A stretch of DNA of 64,000 nt from Solenopsis invicta (lineage: Eukaryota > Arthropoda > Insecta > Hymenoptera > Formicidae): the NCBI RefSeq assembly GCF_016802725.1, contig NC_052664.1:14590405-14654404 (forward strand), written 5' to 3'. Positions 22,201 to 33,507 of the stretch are shown here, one piece after another. Within the stretch, counting starts at the first letter, position 1. Every line of letters begins with the position of its first letter. A program made the translations under genes and the position numbers. Below the pieces are notes generated by a model. It worked only from the letters and a program-made list of their open reading frames with translations, was not told the DNA's origin and did no database searches.

Positions 22201-22430
22201 TTATTAATGTCCATATGATATGTAACCCGATTTCTAACGAGAAATTTTATGTGTTAATCACAGTAATATATTTTTTCACAGCTGTTTTTACTTTAATAAT
22301 GTTTCCAATTTTTATACTTTCCATAAAACATAAAGTAACTTAATTATGAGAAAAAATATTCAGCTTTGATATATGGATAAATATCATTTTCATCAATACT
22401 GACAAATTTGTGATCGATTTTACATAATTA
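19260..22430. other. A+T-rich stretch with one internal direct repeat
   Basis: No gene is supported. Two related blocks at about 20640-20760 and 20790-20910 share CACCTAATTAGCA / CATCTAATTAGTA and GGGAAAGAGCTAGTTTAAT / GGGAAAGGACTAGCTTAAT, so a block of about 150-170 bp was duplicated. Overlapping small frames on the - strand near 21854-22214 look like chance. Confidence 0.5.
20640..20910. repeat. ~160-bp two-copy direct repeat
   Basis: The words CTAATTAGCAC..., then GGGAAAGAGCTAG occur twice in the same order with substitutions. It may be internal structure of an undescribed transposon. Confidence 0.5.
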
Positions 22431-22720
22431 CATCTCTGTCAATAGTACACGTTTCCTGTTTCTCACGCCCGTTAATTTTCCGTCCGAGGATATGCGAACA
22501 TAATGTGAATAGACTCCGTGCATCGTGCGGAGTATAGTCGGTGGCCTGTGTCTGGCGGAAACCAAAGGGGCATGAAATACGAGGGATGTGCGTGCGCGTT
22601 ACTGCACCTGCGTATCGCACAAATTATTGCAACAGTATTGTCATGTGGTGATTAAACTTTAGGGCAAAATGCCGATCGCCATTGCGCATCGTTCGCCAAT
22701 TTTTGCGAGAAATGCTTCAC
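22430..22720. other. GC/CpG-richer island, unassigned
   Basis: A short patch of mixed composition in A+T-rich DNA. A 66-codon frame on the - strand (22420-22620) has no motif. It might be a conserved non-coding element. Downstream, 22720-24000 is plain A+T-rich sequence with no gene seen. Confidence 0.3.
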
Positions 22721-23999
22721 AGACATTTTCTCTGAATCTGTTGTTTTCAGCTAAATTCAATATCAAAAAGTAGATAAAAATGCAAAATAACAAACAAATA
22801 TCAACTTCTAAAATCTTCTTGTATGTAAGTTCTAATATTATTTCGTAAAATAGTTTTTTGTATAAATTTAATTATTATATTTTGTACAAATATAAAAAAA
22901 CAGCAAATAAAATAATAATTAATTTAAATTTCTCTTCTCCATTTTATAAATAAAAGAATTATCACCATTTTTTCTTCTTTGGTTTTAAAATAAAAATAAT
23001 TTTTTTGTAAAAGCCAGAAGACTTCTATTAATTATTATACATTTCGAAATTTAATTTAACTTCAAAAAGTGTTCATATTTTTTTTACATAATCACTTACA
23101 TAATTTAGAATTTGTTAATATTTTTTTTATGTCTACCTTAGGTTGCAAGATGTTGAAATAATTGAATCAACACTATTTTAATGTAAAAAAAATTTTATTA
23201 AATGTTATTTTAAGCTAACAAATTTTAATAATAAAACTACTTAACTTGAATTGGTACTTGAATAAAAATTCATCTGCAGTAGTATTCCAAAATTAAACAA
23301 TATAAAAATATACGCACGTTTTTTACATATATTATTTATTTACACACATTTTATTTATTTTTAAATATTTGTAATTATTTTAAATATTATTAATCTCCAT
23401 AAAGAAAACTGTATTTGAAATTCGAAAGCATTATTTCATATAGTAATATCATCACATAGAATAACTGTCTCAATTACTATTGCTTTAAACATAAAATAAC
23501 GGTTACTTTGTTTTCTTTTGTAATTTTTTAAATATTTAAGTAAAAATGTTAATATATACAAAATAAAAGAAACAAAAACTCAAAAACTAATTGATTATTT
23601 AAATACAATATAACAAAAAAAATAAAAACATTAAGTTTGAATCTATTGTCATCATCATTTCTGTCAATCAATGTCCTAAATATTGCTTCCTCTCCCTTCC
23701 TACCATTACTTTAGTATATATGTATCTAATATATTATTTCTTTGTTTACTGCTACACACACTACATTTTTATATAGTAGTCTTGATTCAATATTAAAACA
23801 TTTTTAATACATAACACTGTCATACTTTTATTTTAATATTACAATTGAAAGAAACGAGGTTGAAACTGTCAGTAATTAAACTAGATACTCTAATACGGTT
23901 CTGCATGTAAAATCCATTCTCTTTAATCGATTTGATAACTTTTGAAAAATCGTTAAATTGATCTATTAAAGAAAAAAAACTCAAAGAGAGAGGAAAAAG

Positions 24000-24480
24000 A
24001 CCCTTCCGATATTTCCCCCGATGCTTTCATGAACTTCGTAGTTTCTCGTTTCACGGACGCTCCAAAAGGGACGCGTATATGTGCCGTATCAGGAGGACAT
24101 GGATAGCCAGTCCAGTCGTCGATATTGATGTCGACTGGACTGAGGGCTGCGGTTTCTGGCCGTCAAAACAAAGTAATTTGTCTGCAGATTCGACGTGCGG
24201 ATCCGCCGTCTCACGTCGCAGTGTGCACATGGTCTGGCTTGTTACAAATCGCCGGGCAACCGTCAGTCAGGTTCGACGGTTCCACTTCGTGTCTCCGGAT
24301 TCCCAGTGTGCCGCAGCTGTTCTCCGATCGCGGAAATTTCGTAGAATCGATCCCATGCCCCGCTCGGGAATGGGGTAAATAATTGCGCCCCTAACTTCGA
24401 CAAGTCACCCTCGCGAAAGGAACGCGTTCAATAATCGAGCTAATTTCTTATCGTTCGTACATAATCGAAGGTTTCTTTAA
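24000..24480. other. GC/CpG-rich island with long overlapping open frames
   Basis: Two + strand frames (24079-24378 and 24125-24382) and one - strand frame are open together across about 250 bp. This is expected of GC-rich sequence and does not show which, if any, is coded. None carries a motif I recognise. The island contains an 11-bp inverted repeat (CAGTCCAGTCG...CGACTGGACTG, 24109-24143). Confidence 0.3.
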
Positions 24481-24928
24481 TTTGCCAATTTCTTTAAACT
24501 ACTTGGCGAGAATATTTGTAGAGAATATTCTTTTGCCGTTACTCTTGTCAATGTTTGAGTATAACAATATCTTATATAAATGCGAGAAACAAAAAATATA
24601 TAAATTAATATAATAATAATAAAATATTCTACAAATTTGCAAATTAATTATCAACTCTAGATCAATCTATAATGTAAGAGACTGCATGTATCTTCCTTTA
24701 AAATATATGTGTTATGTATATAGGTATATTAAAGATTTAAAGAGTATAAATTAAATTTTAGATATTAAAATATTTACATTTAGATATTACAAAGATGCTA
24801 AAAACATTAGACGCAAAATAAAACTCTTGTTCTCTTCAGACCAGCTGATTCTTTTAAATTTTTAGGTGCTAAAAACGAATCCGACGTTTAAATTTACACA
24901 TGACGTCAGAATTTTGTGTAATTTGAAG

Positions 24929-24976
24929 TTTTGTACCTATATAAATGAGTAATTTTGTACCTATATAAATGAGTAG
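24929..24976. repeat. 24-bp tandem duplication
   Basis: TTTTGTACCTATATAAATGA occurs twice head to tail with no difference. Both copies contain a TATA-box-like TATATAAAT; no transcript start is evident. Confidence 0.85.
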
Positions 24977-25341
24977 GATATATGTCAAATGTGCTCACAC
25001 AACTAAAAAAGAATTTGTAATGAGAAAAAAGCAATTAAAAAACATCTAATTGTAAGATTTAATTCAGATATAGCCCATATTATATCTATGAAGTCCGAGA
25101 GATTGTAATCCACTTATACTTTGCAATAATCGTAGAGCAATTATGAACAGTATCGTGCGTATTTAATATTTCCCAAGATTTTAAGTGGTCGATAATGGCT
25201 GTTCTCGTGTTCGTATGTGATGTGTTCTCGGCTATCGTTGGATTATCGAATTATACATGAAGCATATCTCGTTCCTCACTCTCAGTACAAGTTTGAACTC
25301 TCATCGTACACTCTGGCCAATCGAGCGCGAATTCCCAGACA

Positions 25342-25617
25342 TCAAAGCTTGCCGATTCGGAATCCGACGTCACTTTCCCAAAGTTCTAGTTCGTAAGGAG
25401 GAAATGAATAGATGAGGTGGACGTTGAATAGGAAGAGACGTTTGTCCCGACATTGTTTGCATGACTTTGCCACTACTTTAAGGATTTCCTCAAGAAGAAC
25501 TGCTATTAGGACTACGATTAAAAGTGAGAGGATACAAACAAAAGTATTATAGATGACTTCGCATGCAACAAATTTTAAATACACATAAGACTTGGACATT
25601 GGCATATTTTTTAGCAT
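25342..25617 (-). CDS. unrecognised 91-codon frame with one membrane segment
   Basis: The - strand frame has a hydrophobic stretch (FVCILSLLIVVLIAVLLEEI, residues about 27-46) followed by a basic, Cys-containing stretch (SCKQCRDKR), and a polar C-terminus ending FRIGKL. The composition is less A+T-rich than the flanks. No family is recognised and no splice signals or neighbours support it. It could be a small membrane protein, an exon, or chance. Confidence 0.25.
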   Translation of the reverse strand: MLKNMPMSKSYVYLKFVACEVIYNTFVCILSLLIVVLIAVLLEEILKVVAKSCKQCRDKRLFLFNVHLIYSFPPYELELWESDVGFRIGKL

Positions 25618-26699
25618 TCTATCTGTGTTTTGTGTTTAATGAACGATAAAGATAGAACAACGAACAAGCGCAGTTTTTATTAGTATTGATAAGATATAAT
25701 GATTAATTTCCTATAAATAAAAGATTGTCACTTTAAGACTTATATCAATATTGGCGACTTTTCTATATTAATAATATTTAAAAAAAAATTCAATATCCAT
25801 TTTTTTAAATTAATATATTACAAATGTTTGAATTAAGATTGTCTTTTGCATCACAGCTGCTCAAAAAGATTTTTTCTTTCTTTTGTCTGGAAATTGACCA
25901 CTCCATGAATCGAAAAGCCGTTACTTTTCCGACATTCTTCTTATTTTCCACTCTCTCGTCTTGCTTTTTCTTTCGTTTCATCTGGTATTATATCTGTTTC
26001 ATTTTGCTTCACTTTTTCTTTTTTTCCCTTTCAGCAAAGTCTTTGCTGTTTACATACGGTTTTCTCTCATTTTGCAGCTGCGCTCCCTTCACGCTATTCG
26101 TCCCGTAACATTTTATCGTTGCCAATCCTTTAGTTTAGACTCGTGCACGCTTCGTCTCGTTGGAATCTACGATGAGCGCGTTGGCTCGTATATTCCGATC
26201 ACATCCCATCAGTTATCTTAAATTTTATGGATGCGAAGGAACAGTCTCATATCTTCGTACAAGAACAGCGACGAAGAAATGTTCCGAATACCTATTCCCA
26301 AAAATTGTTCAAAAATCGATCTTTTTGTGGATGTAATAAAAATATTTTTAGAAAACATTTTATAGGACAAACTTTTCTATAATTGGTATTTGTGTAAAAG
26401 CTTATTTTAAAATTATTCAAAAATATCTGTATGACACATTTGCGAGAATTATCCGAAAACTAAGAATGATAACGAAGATGCCACAAAATGTCAGAATGTT
26501 CCATTGATTTGCATTGTATGTAGGGATTAATAATTCAGAGATTAAGGCTGAAAAGTAGTAGTATAAAATATCCATATAATAAATTTATCATTACAAATTT
26601 TACTTAAAAATTATAATACAATGTACAATTTCTTTGTAAATTAAAAACCTAAGTAAAAAACAATTAGTAATATAATTAATATTGACTTTTTTAAAAACT

Positions 26700-28400
26700 A
26701 ATATATGACATCTATTTAGAGTGTTTCACAACCATCAAATATTTTAATAGTGTATTCTGGAACTATAAAGTATAGTACAAAATCCTAATACAAAAATGTT
26801 TAACTTACAATAATTTTTGAATTATAATTAATCAGAAAGATAACCAGGAAGTAGCAGAGAATTTGCACGTTCAGGTGCGTTACGTAGCACGCGCATCGGT
26901 TTATCATTTATTATTGAATCCACAGTTAATATTGATTTTTACTATACTGATTCTTAAGAAGATTAATAATTGTTACTGTTAGAATTATACAATTTAATAG
27001 TTTCACAATTAAGAAATAAGAATTTTTGTGTTTTTGTTATAAAAAATAATTATAAATATAATTTATTGTGTTTTTTTTATTTCTTATATCTTATGAGAAA
27101 TAAAATTATGTAATTACATTAAATTAAAGAAATAAGATTAAGTTGTTCACATTTCTTAAACAATTGAAATTTTTGTAAAATTTACGGAAATTATACAATT
27201 TTACTTTTCTTAGGACTTGATAATTTAGAAGAAACTATACTTGAAAAAAAAAAAAATAATTAAACAAACTTCATAAAGTAGTAAGTTGAATTCGACCAAT
27301 TTGTAATTGAAGTCATTAGCTCACTCACGTATTAATTACCTATTCAAATATTACTTTTAAAAAGTCAAAACGCATTGAAAAGATTATTATTAACAAATTA
27401 TTATAAGCAAATTATTTTAATAAAAATTTAAATACTTTACCAATAATTATTCCAGTTACAAAGAATTATTAAATCTAATTTTTTTTAATCTTTTTTTCCT
27501 GTTTACCTAAAAAACAATTTATAAAAATTAATAAGTGAAGAAAGTCTATTTAAAAAATTAAACAAATAAATAATGACAAGATTCCTATAAATACAATTTA
27601 AAATTGTAAACAAAAATTATAAACAAAAGTCTATGTAATTTGTGATTATATGTAATAGTATCAATTTAGCATCATGCTTTCAGGGCAACATATAAGTGGC
27701 ACGCAGTTTGTAAAAACTAGAAATTGAAAAATTCAAATAAAATTATTCTCAAAATCCGATTTGACTGAATTTGACTCGAATTTCTTCACTTATTAATTTA
27801 TGTTATTTACAAATTGACCAAATGATTATTAAACTTATTATTATTTATAAAAATTGTTTAATTATTATTTTTCTTTTTCAAGTGTTCAAAATTTTCAAAA
27901 AATAAAATTGTTTAATTTTAATGTAACAAAATTTTAATAAAAATTTAAATTGTTTATAAAATTTGGATGACTTAATCTTATTTCTTTAATTTATTATAAT
28001 TATACGATTACATTTTTCATAAGACGTAAAAAATAAAAAAATCAAAAAAAATTAATTTTGTACTTATTTTTTATGTCATAGCACAGAAATCCTTGTTTCT
28101 CAATTATAAAGCTATTAATTTAGTAATTCTAACAGTAATAATTATTAATGTTCTTAGGAATCAATTGTATAGTACAAATCATTATTAACTGCGAAATCGA
28201 TAATAAAAGATAAGTCGATACGCGTGCTATATAATTACGTATATGAGCCTAAGCGTGCAAATTTTACGCTGCATTATTTTTGATCAATTATAATTCAAAA
28301 ACTATTGCAGCCTCGTCATTTTTATATTAAAATTTTTTATTGTACTTTATCTCCAAAATACGCTATTAAAATATTGTTCAACAATTGTGAGATACTTTGT
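26700..28400. repeat. large imperfect inverted repeat (palindrome)
   Basis: The left arm (about 26715-27330) is the inverted image of the right arm (about 27780-28395). Matching pairs include TATTTTAATAGTGTATTCTG with its inverted partner near 28360, AATTTGCACGTTCAGG with CCTAAGCGTGCAAATT, GCACGCGCATCGG with CGATACGCGTGC, and AAAGAAATAAGATTAAGT with ACTTAATCTTATTTCTTT. The spacer is about 450 bp and A+T-rich. I see no coding frame in the arms. It may be a foldback transposon or an inverted local duplication. Its transcript would form a long hairpin RNA. Confidence 0.75.
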
Positions 28401-29550
28401 ATGAACAATAATAAACATTATTAAAATGTAATTTTATTTATCTGATAGAATTTATCATATTAAATTTCGAAGACAATAATATTGCGTAAAAATCGCAGAA
28501 TTTTGCACAGATATTACCAAAATCATGTATGATAAGAATAGAGACAAAATGAATATTAAGGTCCACAAAATTCATCGAAGTTAAATTACCGGAATATCCG
28601 TGCATTTCGCGGAATCGCTGGTTATAATTTATTACTTTATGTAACACGTATAACTCCCATATTTGCTTGAGTAAATCAGAATGCAATCTCGCTCGACATG
28701 CTTTAAAGAATTATGAACTAGCATCGCCCAGCAGTTGAGTATGATATATAAAATTACATTTGCTCAACAAATATGGAGAACTACTGTTGTATAATGGCAC
28801 CTTTTGTTTCGGCAACGCGAATTAGTTTCGCTCATGGCGAAATGATGGGCGACCGTATCCAGACGGATTCTGAAATCTCATTCCGAGAGAAGCGGAAGCA
28901 TTTAAATTTTATTTCTCCCATGATACACGAACTGGACAATGATCATTCGGATATGAAAATCTTGTGAGGTATATGACAAGCGGTCTTTTCGGTTACATGT
29001 CCCGCTCTGTGCACGGTATTATATGACATTTTCAAAACGGATATAATCTATCCATTTCGTTTTCCCTACCATGGAAACATTTTCGTATATTCGGACCGCA
29101 TTGTTATAATACATACAGATGATGCAGTTAAAATATGCAGTAAAAGACTTAATTTCTTCCAAGATAGTTAGATGTTCATGCAAAAATCTAGCAATTTTTT
29201 GAAAACAACTGCAAGAGTTGTCATTTAATTATGTAAGCAAAACTACATTATAAAATTATACTCAATTTGAATTATTTTCAATCATTTTTATAAGTTACTA
29301 TCTCTTAGTTAATCATATAGTTAATTTCATTAAAATAATTGAGTTAAACAATTTAATTCTAGAAATGTTATAATTAAATTTTATTTACATTTAGTTTATT
29401 ATTTACATGCATTAATATGGACACTGTTTAGTTTGAAAGAAATTCAACCATAGAAATAAATTAATTATGTTGTTCTTTTTTATTCATGTGTTTTGTTTTA
29501 AAATAATACATTTTAAAGGAATTTAAATTAGATTCTCAAAATTAACTATT
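28400..29550. other. mixed stretch, no supported gene
   Basis: About 28440-29100 is of more balanced composition, with an 82-codon - strand frame (28438-28686) and a 64-codon + strand frame (28773-28967). Neither contains a motif or convincing splice context. The rest is A+T-rich. Confidence 0.4.
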
Positions 29551-29719
29551 AATGAGTAAACATAATATGATACGGGCAAGTTAGAGTCAGCGCGGTTAAC
29601 GGTGCGTAAAAATTAACGAATTATTCTTCTAAAAATTTTTATTTTTCACAGTAAAACGTTTTGATTCTCTTTGGAGTCTTCAGCGTTACAAATTTATTAC
29701 ATATGGTATCCTTAGCCCA

Positions 29720-30122
29720 TGTGAGACGAGTAACTATTTGGTTGCCAGATCCGTAAAGCTTTCAACTATCAATATAAACTACTTCTTTAAAACTACGTGG
29801 CAACTTGGTCGCAATGTTTAGATTGAGTAAAGTAAAAATTGCAAAAAAAACTCACCTAACAAGGCCAAGGATGCGACGAATACAATGATAAAAAATATTA
29901 TTGAGAGTAAATTTTTCTGATAAATTTGATTATTACAAAGTATTTCTTATCGATGTATTTGTCGCATTTTTGGCCTTGTCAGGTGAGTCTTTTTACGATG
30001 TTTACTTCACTCAGCCTAAACATTGCCATGCAGTTTTAAAGGAGTTTGTTCTCTCCTGTAATTTACATTGATAGTTATAGGCTCTACTATGAATCTGGCA
30101 ATCGAATAGTGACTCGCCTCAC
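29720..30122. mobile_element. ~400-bp foldback element (hairpin)
   Basis: Left arm about 29720-29897 and right arm about 29938-30122 are inverted copies, with matched blocks such as GTTGCCAGAT / ATCTGGCAA, CTCACCT.ACAAGGCCAA / TTGGCCTTGTCAGGTGAG and ATGCGAC / GTCGCAT. The loop is about 40 bases. It is absent from the matching place in the opposite arm of the large inverted duplication, so it is a later insertion. No coding frame. Confidence 0.75.
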
Positions 30123-30670
30123 TTTGACTAAAAATGTCTTACGTAATAAATAGCGTCGCAAAAAAGCATTTTAATCAATTAATCGGTTGTAATTTAAGAA
30201 AATTTGTACAATGATCGCGCAATAAAGAAAAGAAATGGAGAACAAAAATTTTTTGTATGAGTAATTATTGTTCATAATCTAATCAGTTGGTCAGGAATAT
30301 TTTTAATACAATAGAAATTATTAGTAACAATTACTTTTTAATGTAATTAATACGTAACTATTTAGCTTCTAAGAGTATAGTTTATAAAAAATTCTTTGTA
30401 CAGAATATTACTCTTAACTTGAATCTTTCAATTTTTAGATATAATGAATAATAAATAAGAATAAATAATAAATCTAAATCAAGCAAAAAAAAAAGAAAGA
30501 GAGATAATTCACATTAATAATATAATATAATATGTTTTTATTGATTCTGTATTATTGTAAAGTAAAATTATTTAATATTAACAATTGCCAGAAAAACTTG
30601 TTTCTTCCTTTCTTTTCTAATATTGTTTATCATGTTTATAACTTTTGGAAAAAAATTATTTAGCACTCAC

Positions 30671-30702
30671 CAATACGATGCGCAGCAGCGGAGTACGTAA
30701 AT
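30671..30702 (-). other. 32-bp exon-like block, left copy
   Basis: On the - strand the block lies between TGTTGCAG and GTGAGTGC, both good splice signals. It begins ATTTACGTACTCC and ends CGCATCGTATTG. It is identical in all 32 positions, plus the following 15 bases, to the block at 34351-34382, although the surrounding intron-like sequence differs by roughly one base in ten. All frames are open over this length. If joined to the upstream ATG-AG exon at 31123 it would read MRFTYSAAAHRI. It could equally be a 5' UTR exon. Confidence 0.5.
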
Positions 30703-31122
30703 CTGCAACAAATAAAACATATTCAAATTAAAACAATGCCAAAAATATTTAATTTTTCGAAGAACATTACTGTACAAATTTTATTTTTTATCTTTCTTCA
30801 AGTTTATTTAAAAGAGTACATAAAGAAAAAAATTATGTAACCTAAAATTTCTTTTGGAAAACATAATAAATAAACATTTACTTTTTTACACAATTTAAAT
30901 ATTCGTAGAAGAAACTTTTATAATATATTTATACGTGAAAATATCAACAATATATAATTTCTTCGTTAAATATTTCGAAAGTATATATTTAAAATAACAT
31001 AAAAATAAAATTTATACGTACATTAATTGTATTATTTAAAATGTCGAGAATAATCTTCTATTGCGGAGATTAATGAGCGATTAATTCCAACTTAATTTCA
31101 GTACAAATAAATAATTATTTAC

Positions 31123-31330
31123 CTCATGGTTGCTCCGCCGTTGCACGATGTTTCCTAGGCTTCCTCCTCCTTTCGAATCTCTGCCCCTTCATTGCTTCTC
31201 TTTCTTGGTCACTCACATAATATTCACTCGCGAGAACACAGTTAATTGCGATCATGCTTATTTTAATCATCACAATGCGATAATAGCGCGGCACGCTCGA
31301 CATTAATCGCACACGACACGCGCGTTTTAC
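31123..31330 (-). other. possible first exon of the left divergent transcript
   Basis: On the - strand, sequence of mixed composition ends in ACCATGAG followed by GTAAAT (donor at 31122-31117), about 420 bp before the 32-bp exon block. A 62-codon frame (31312 down to 31124) has an early hydrophobic stretch (IVMIKISMIAINCVLAS) and a very basic C-terminal part (RRRKPRKHR). It stops in CCATGAG, so its TGA overlaps the next ATG. The exon could thus be a 5' UTR with an upstream frame, or the 62-codon frame could be the product. No family recognised. Confidence 0.3.
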
Positions 31331-31364
31331 TATTCTTGCAACGAGAAAATATCACCGAAACTAC

Positions 31365-32580
31365 GTGGCAGAACGATTCGCTCTCGACGTTCGCGTCGTG
31401 ACGTGCATAAATTATCGTAACGAGCGGATCTCAAGCGCGAGCGACAAAATCAAAGTACTGCTAATTTCACGTGCCGCTCGCGCACTTACCCTTTCCTGCC
31501 TTTCCTCCTCCCTCCCGACTACATCTAACTTGTCGATTCCGCCGACATTCATTCTCATGCATTTTCCCGATTTTATGTAGAGAGTGTTACGCGATTCGTG
31601 TTTCAGCGATTACTCAAATACCTCAGTGAAACACACAATCATTGTTATAATTCCTACCTAATTATTACTTTCGTTCATACATCATCTACATACATACCTA
31701 TCCGAATTGCTCGAACCGCGTAATGATCGACGATCTAGCTTTGCTTAACGTTCCCGGTATAAATCGCCACGCGCGATTTATTATACCGCGGCGAGGAAAC
31801 GGCATTGAAATTGTGTTGAACGAAGCCACGGACCGCTCGGCATACGCGACGCGACATGCGTGCTGTGTAGTTAAGTAATGGTCGAATCTCGAACGCGACG
31901 AAATCAGAGGGACGCGCTGCAACTTCACACTACACGTCGCAGCCGCCCGCACGTTCTTCCCCCCCTCTTCATTCCTTTCGCCGAGCGACTGAATTATAAC
32001 CGTCGCTCCCGACGGCATTCTCGTGCTTTTTCTCGAATTTCCGTAGCAAGCATTACACGCTCGCGATTATTATTCCCACATGATGACGTAGATTATAATT
32101 GAATGCACGAGAGCTAAGATTAAAGACAAATACGATCGTCGCTTCCCCAAGTAGTCGCGCGAATGATGTACCGACCGAATAAATATCGCGCAACGCACAC
32201 TTTAACGAATCGGAATTGAGGAAAATCGTATCTCTCAGTGGAATATACACATAATCGTTGTTACAATTCGTACCTGTTCATTACTTTTGCGTTGAATGAA
32301 ACCACGAACTGCTCGGCGTACGTATACGCGATGCGACAGGCATTCTGAGTAATAGACGAATCTCGAGCGACGAAAAGAGAGAGAGAGACGCAACTTCACG
32401 TATTTCCCGGGCCGCGCGTCCTTCCCCTCTCCCCACCTCTTACCTCGCGAGTGTACTATAACCTGCTCTCCGCGGCATTCTCACGCATTTTCCGGAGTTT
32501 GTTGAGCAAACACTACACGCTCGCGTTTCAACGATTACTATTCCATACGACACGTAGATAAATTAATACGCGAATTAAGA
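31365..32580. repeat. three degenerate tandem copies of a ~465-bp unit
   Basis: Copies run at about 31365-31680, 31800-32290 and 32290-32580. The clearest anchors are CATTCTCATGCATTTTC (31551), CATTCTCGTGCTTTTTC (32015) and CATTCTCACGCATTTTC (32476). Others are AAGCATTACACGCTCGCG (32047) with AAACACTACACGCTCGCG (32508), and GAACGAAGCCACGGACCG with GAATGAAACCACGAACTG. Tail blocks ATTGTTATAATTCCTACCT (31641) and GTTGTTACAATTCGTACCT also pair. The copies are CpG-rich and have diverged. Confidence 0.7.
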
Positions 32581-32581
32581 T

Positions 32582-32612
32582 TGTGTGTGGGTGTGTGTGT
32601 GTGTGTGTATGT
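32582..32612. repeat. (GT)n microsatellite
   Basis: A GT dinucleotide run inside the CpG-rich region, just after the third tandem unit. Confidence 0.9.
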
Positions 32613-33491
32613 GGAGTGCGGTATTTGGAAACACGATCGTCACTTCGCAGAGTGTTGACACGATAGAAACTTCTCGAACAATGTGATCTAACGCGCGCTT
32701 TAGTGCATGTATCAGAAACGAATAGGTCTGTGAAATAATCGTGAAACTTTATCTACATTCGTGCACGAGCTGTCCGAGCTACTCGACGCGTTCGACGCGA
32801 GATGCAACGATCGGGCGGGCAGTAGTCTGAAGTTGTAGTTGGTCGAGCACGCCAACTTCGGAGCGTGGCTAATTTCACCGTTCAATCGTGCGAAGTGTCT
32901 GTCCGCGCCTCGCTCCGGTCGCAACGGGGTCTGTCCGCGTCTCGAAGATCGAAGGGAATAATGCTATGACACACGGTGGATATCTCGGGCCGCTGTTTAG
33001 GCGTCCGACCGTCCTCCCGTCCTCCCGTCCAACGAACGACAACAAGGTTATGCCGCGCGCGTAAACACAACGGCACGTCGCGCGCCGGAGACTCTTCGCG
33101 CGACATACTAACAGTCGACTTGTCGCCGTGCGCATGAATCTTCCGTCCTTCTCTCGCTTTTCGAATATACATAATTATTGGCATCGCGTATACGACGCAT
33201 GATGCACGGCTTGCCGAACCTTGAGTAGTTCGATGTGAGCGTTACTCCCTGTGCACCGACCGCGGTAATTGCGTTCGGTAAGAAGATCAAAGCACTCGAT
33301 GTGAGATTCGTGCTTTACCAATCTGTACGTCGTTAAAGAAATAATTATCGTACTGTCCGCTGCCGCGTGCGTGTATTATATGTGCGTGTGTGAGTGTGTA
33401 CAAGTGCGTATCATCAGGACGACAACGGGGATCAAGAGGAATAACGTACGTGAATAATTTTATGAGATTGATAAAATAGATATAAGATTAT

Positions 33492-33507
33492 CTAACCTAA
33501 CCTAACC
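33492..33507. repeat. short CCTAA run (interstitial insect telomere motif)
   Basis: CTAACCTAACCTAACC equals about three units of the TTAGG telomere repeat of most insects, including ants and bees. It is too short to be a telomere and sits just after the CpG-rich region. Confidence 0.6.

Larger units (their letters stand above)
29554..30868 (-). repeat. left arm of a 6-kb inverted duplication
   Basis: Reverse-complemented, this arm aligns with 34190-35576. The innermost 710 bp (30150-30865) matches 34190-34905 at what looks like about 90% identity, and the outer 85 bp (29555-29640) matches 35490-35575. Between these blocks the arms differ: this arm holds a hairpin element (29720-30122), and the other arm holds about 570 bp of unrelated sequence. 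The insertion therefore came after the duplication. Confidence 0.85.
31100..33450. promoter_or_regulatory. CpG-rich central region, candidate bidirectional promoter
   Basis: This is the most G+C- and CpG-rich part of the window, dense with CGCG, TCGCG and CGACG words. It lies between two inverted copies of the same exon-like block that point away from it. Many short frames are open on both strands (for example 32875-33184 on the - strand), as expected in such composition, and none shows a domain. Promoter function is inferred from composition and from the divergent splice signals only. Confidence 0.45.

Noticed and set aside
32712..33290. Overlapping long - strand frames in the CpG-rich centre
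   Set aside because: Several frames are open at once because stop codons are rare in GC-rich DNA; no frame shows a domain.
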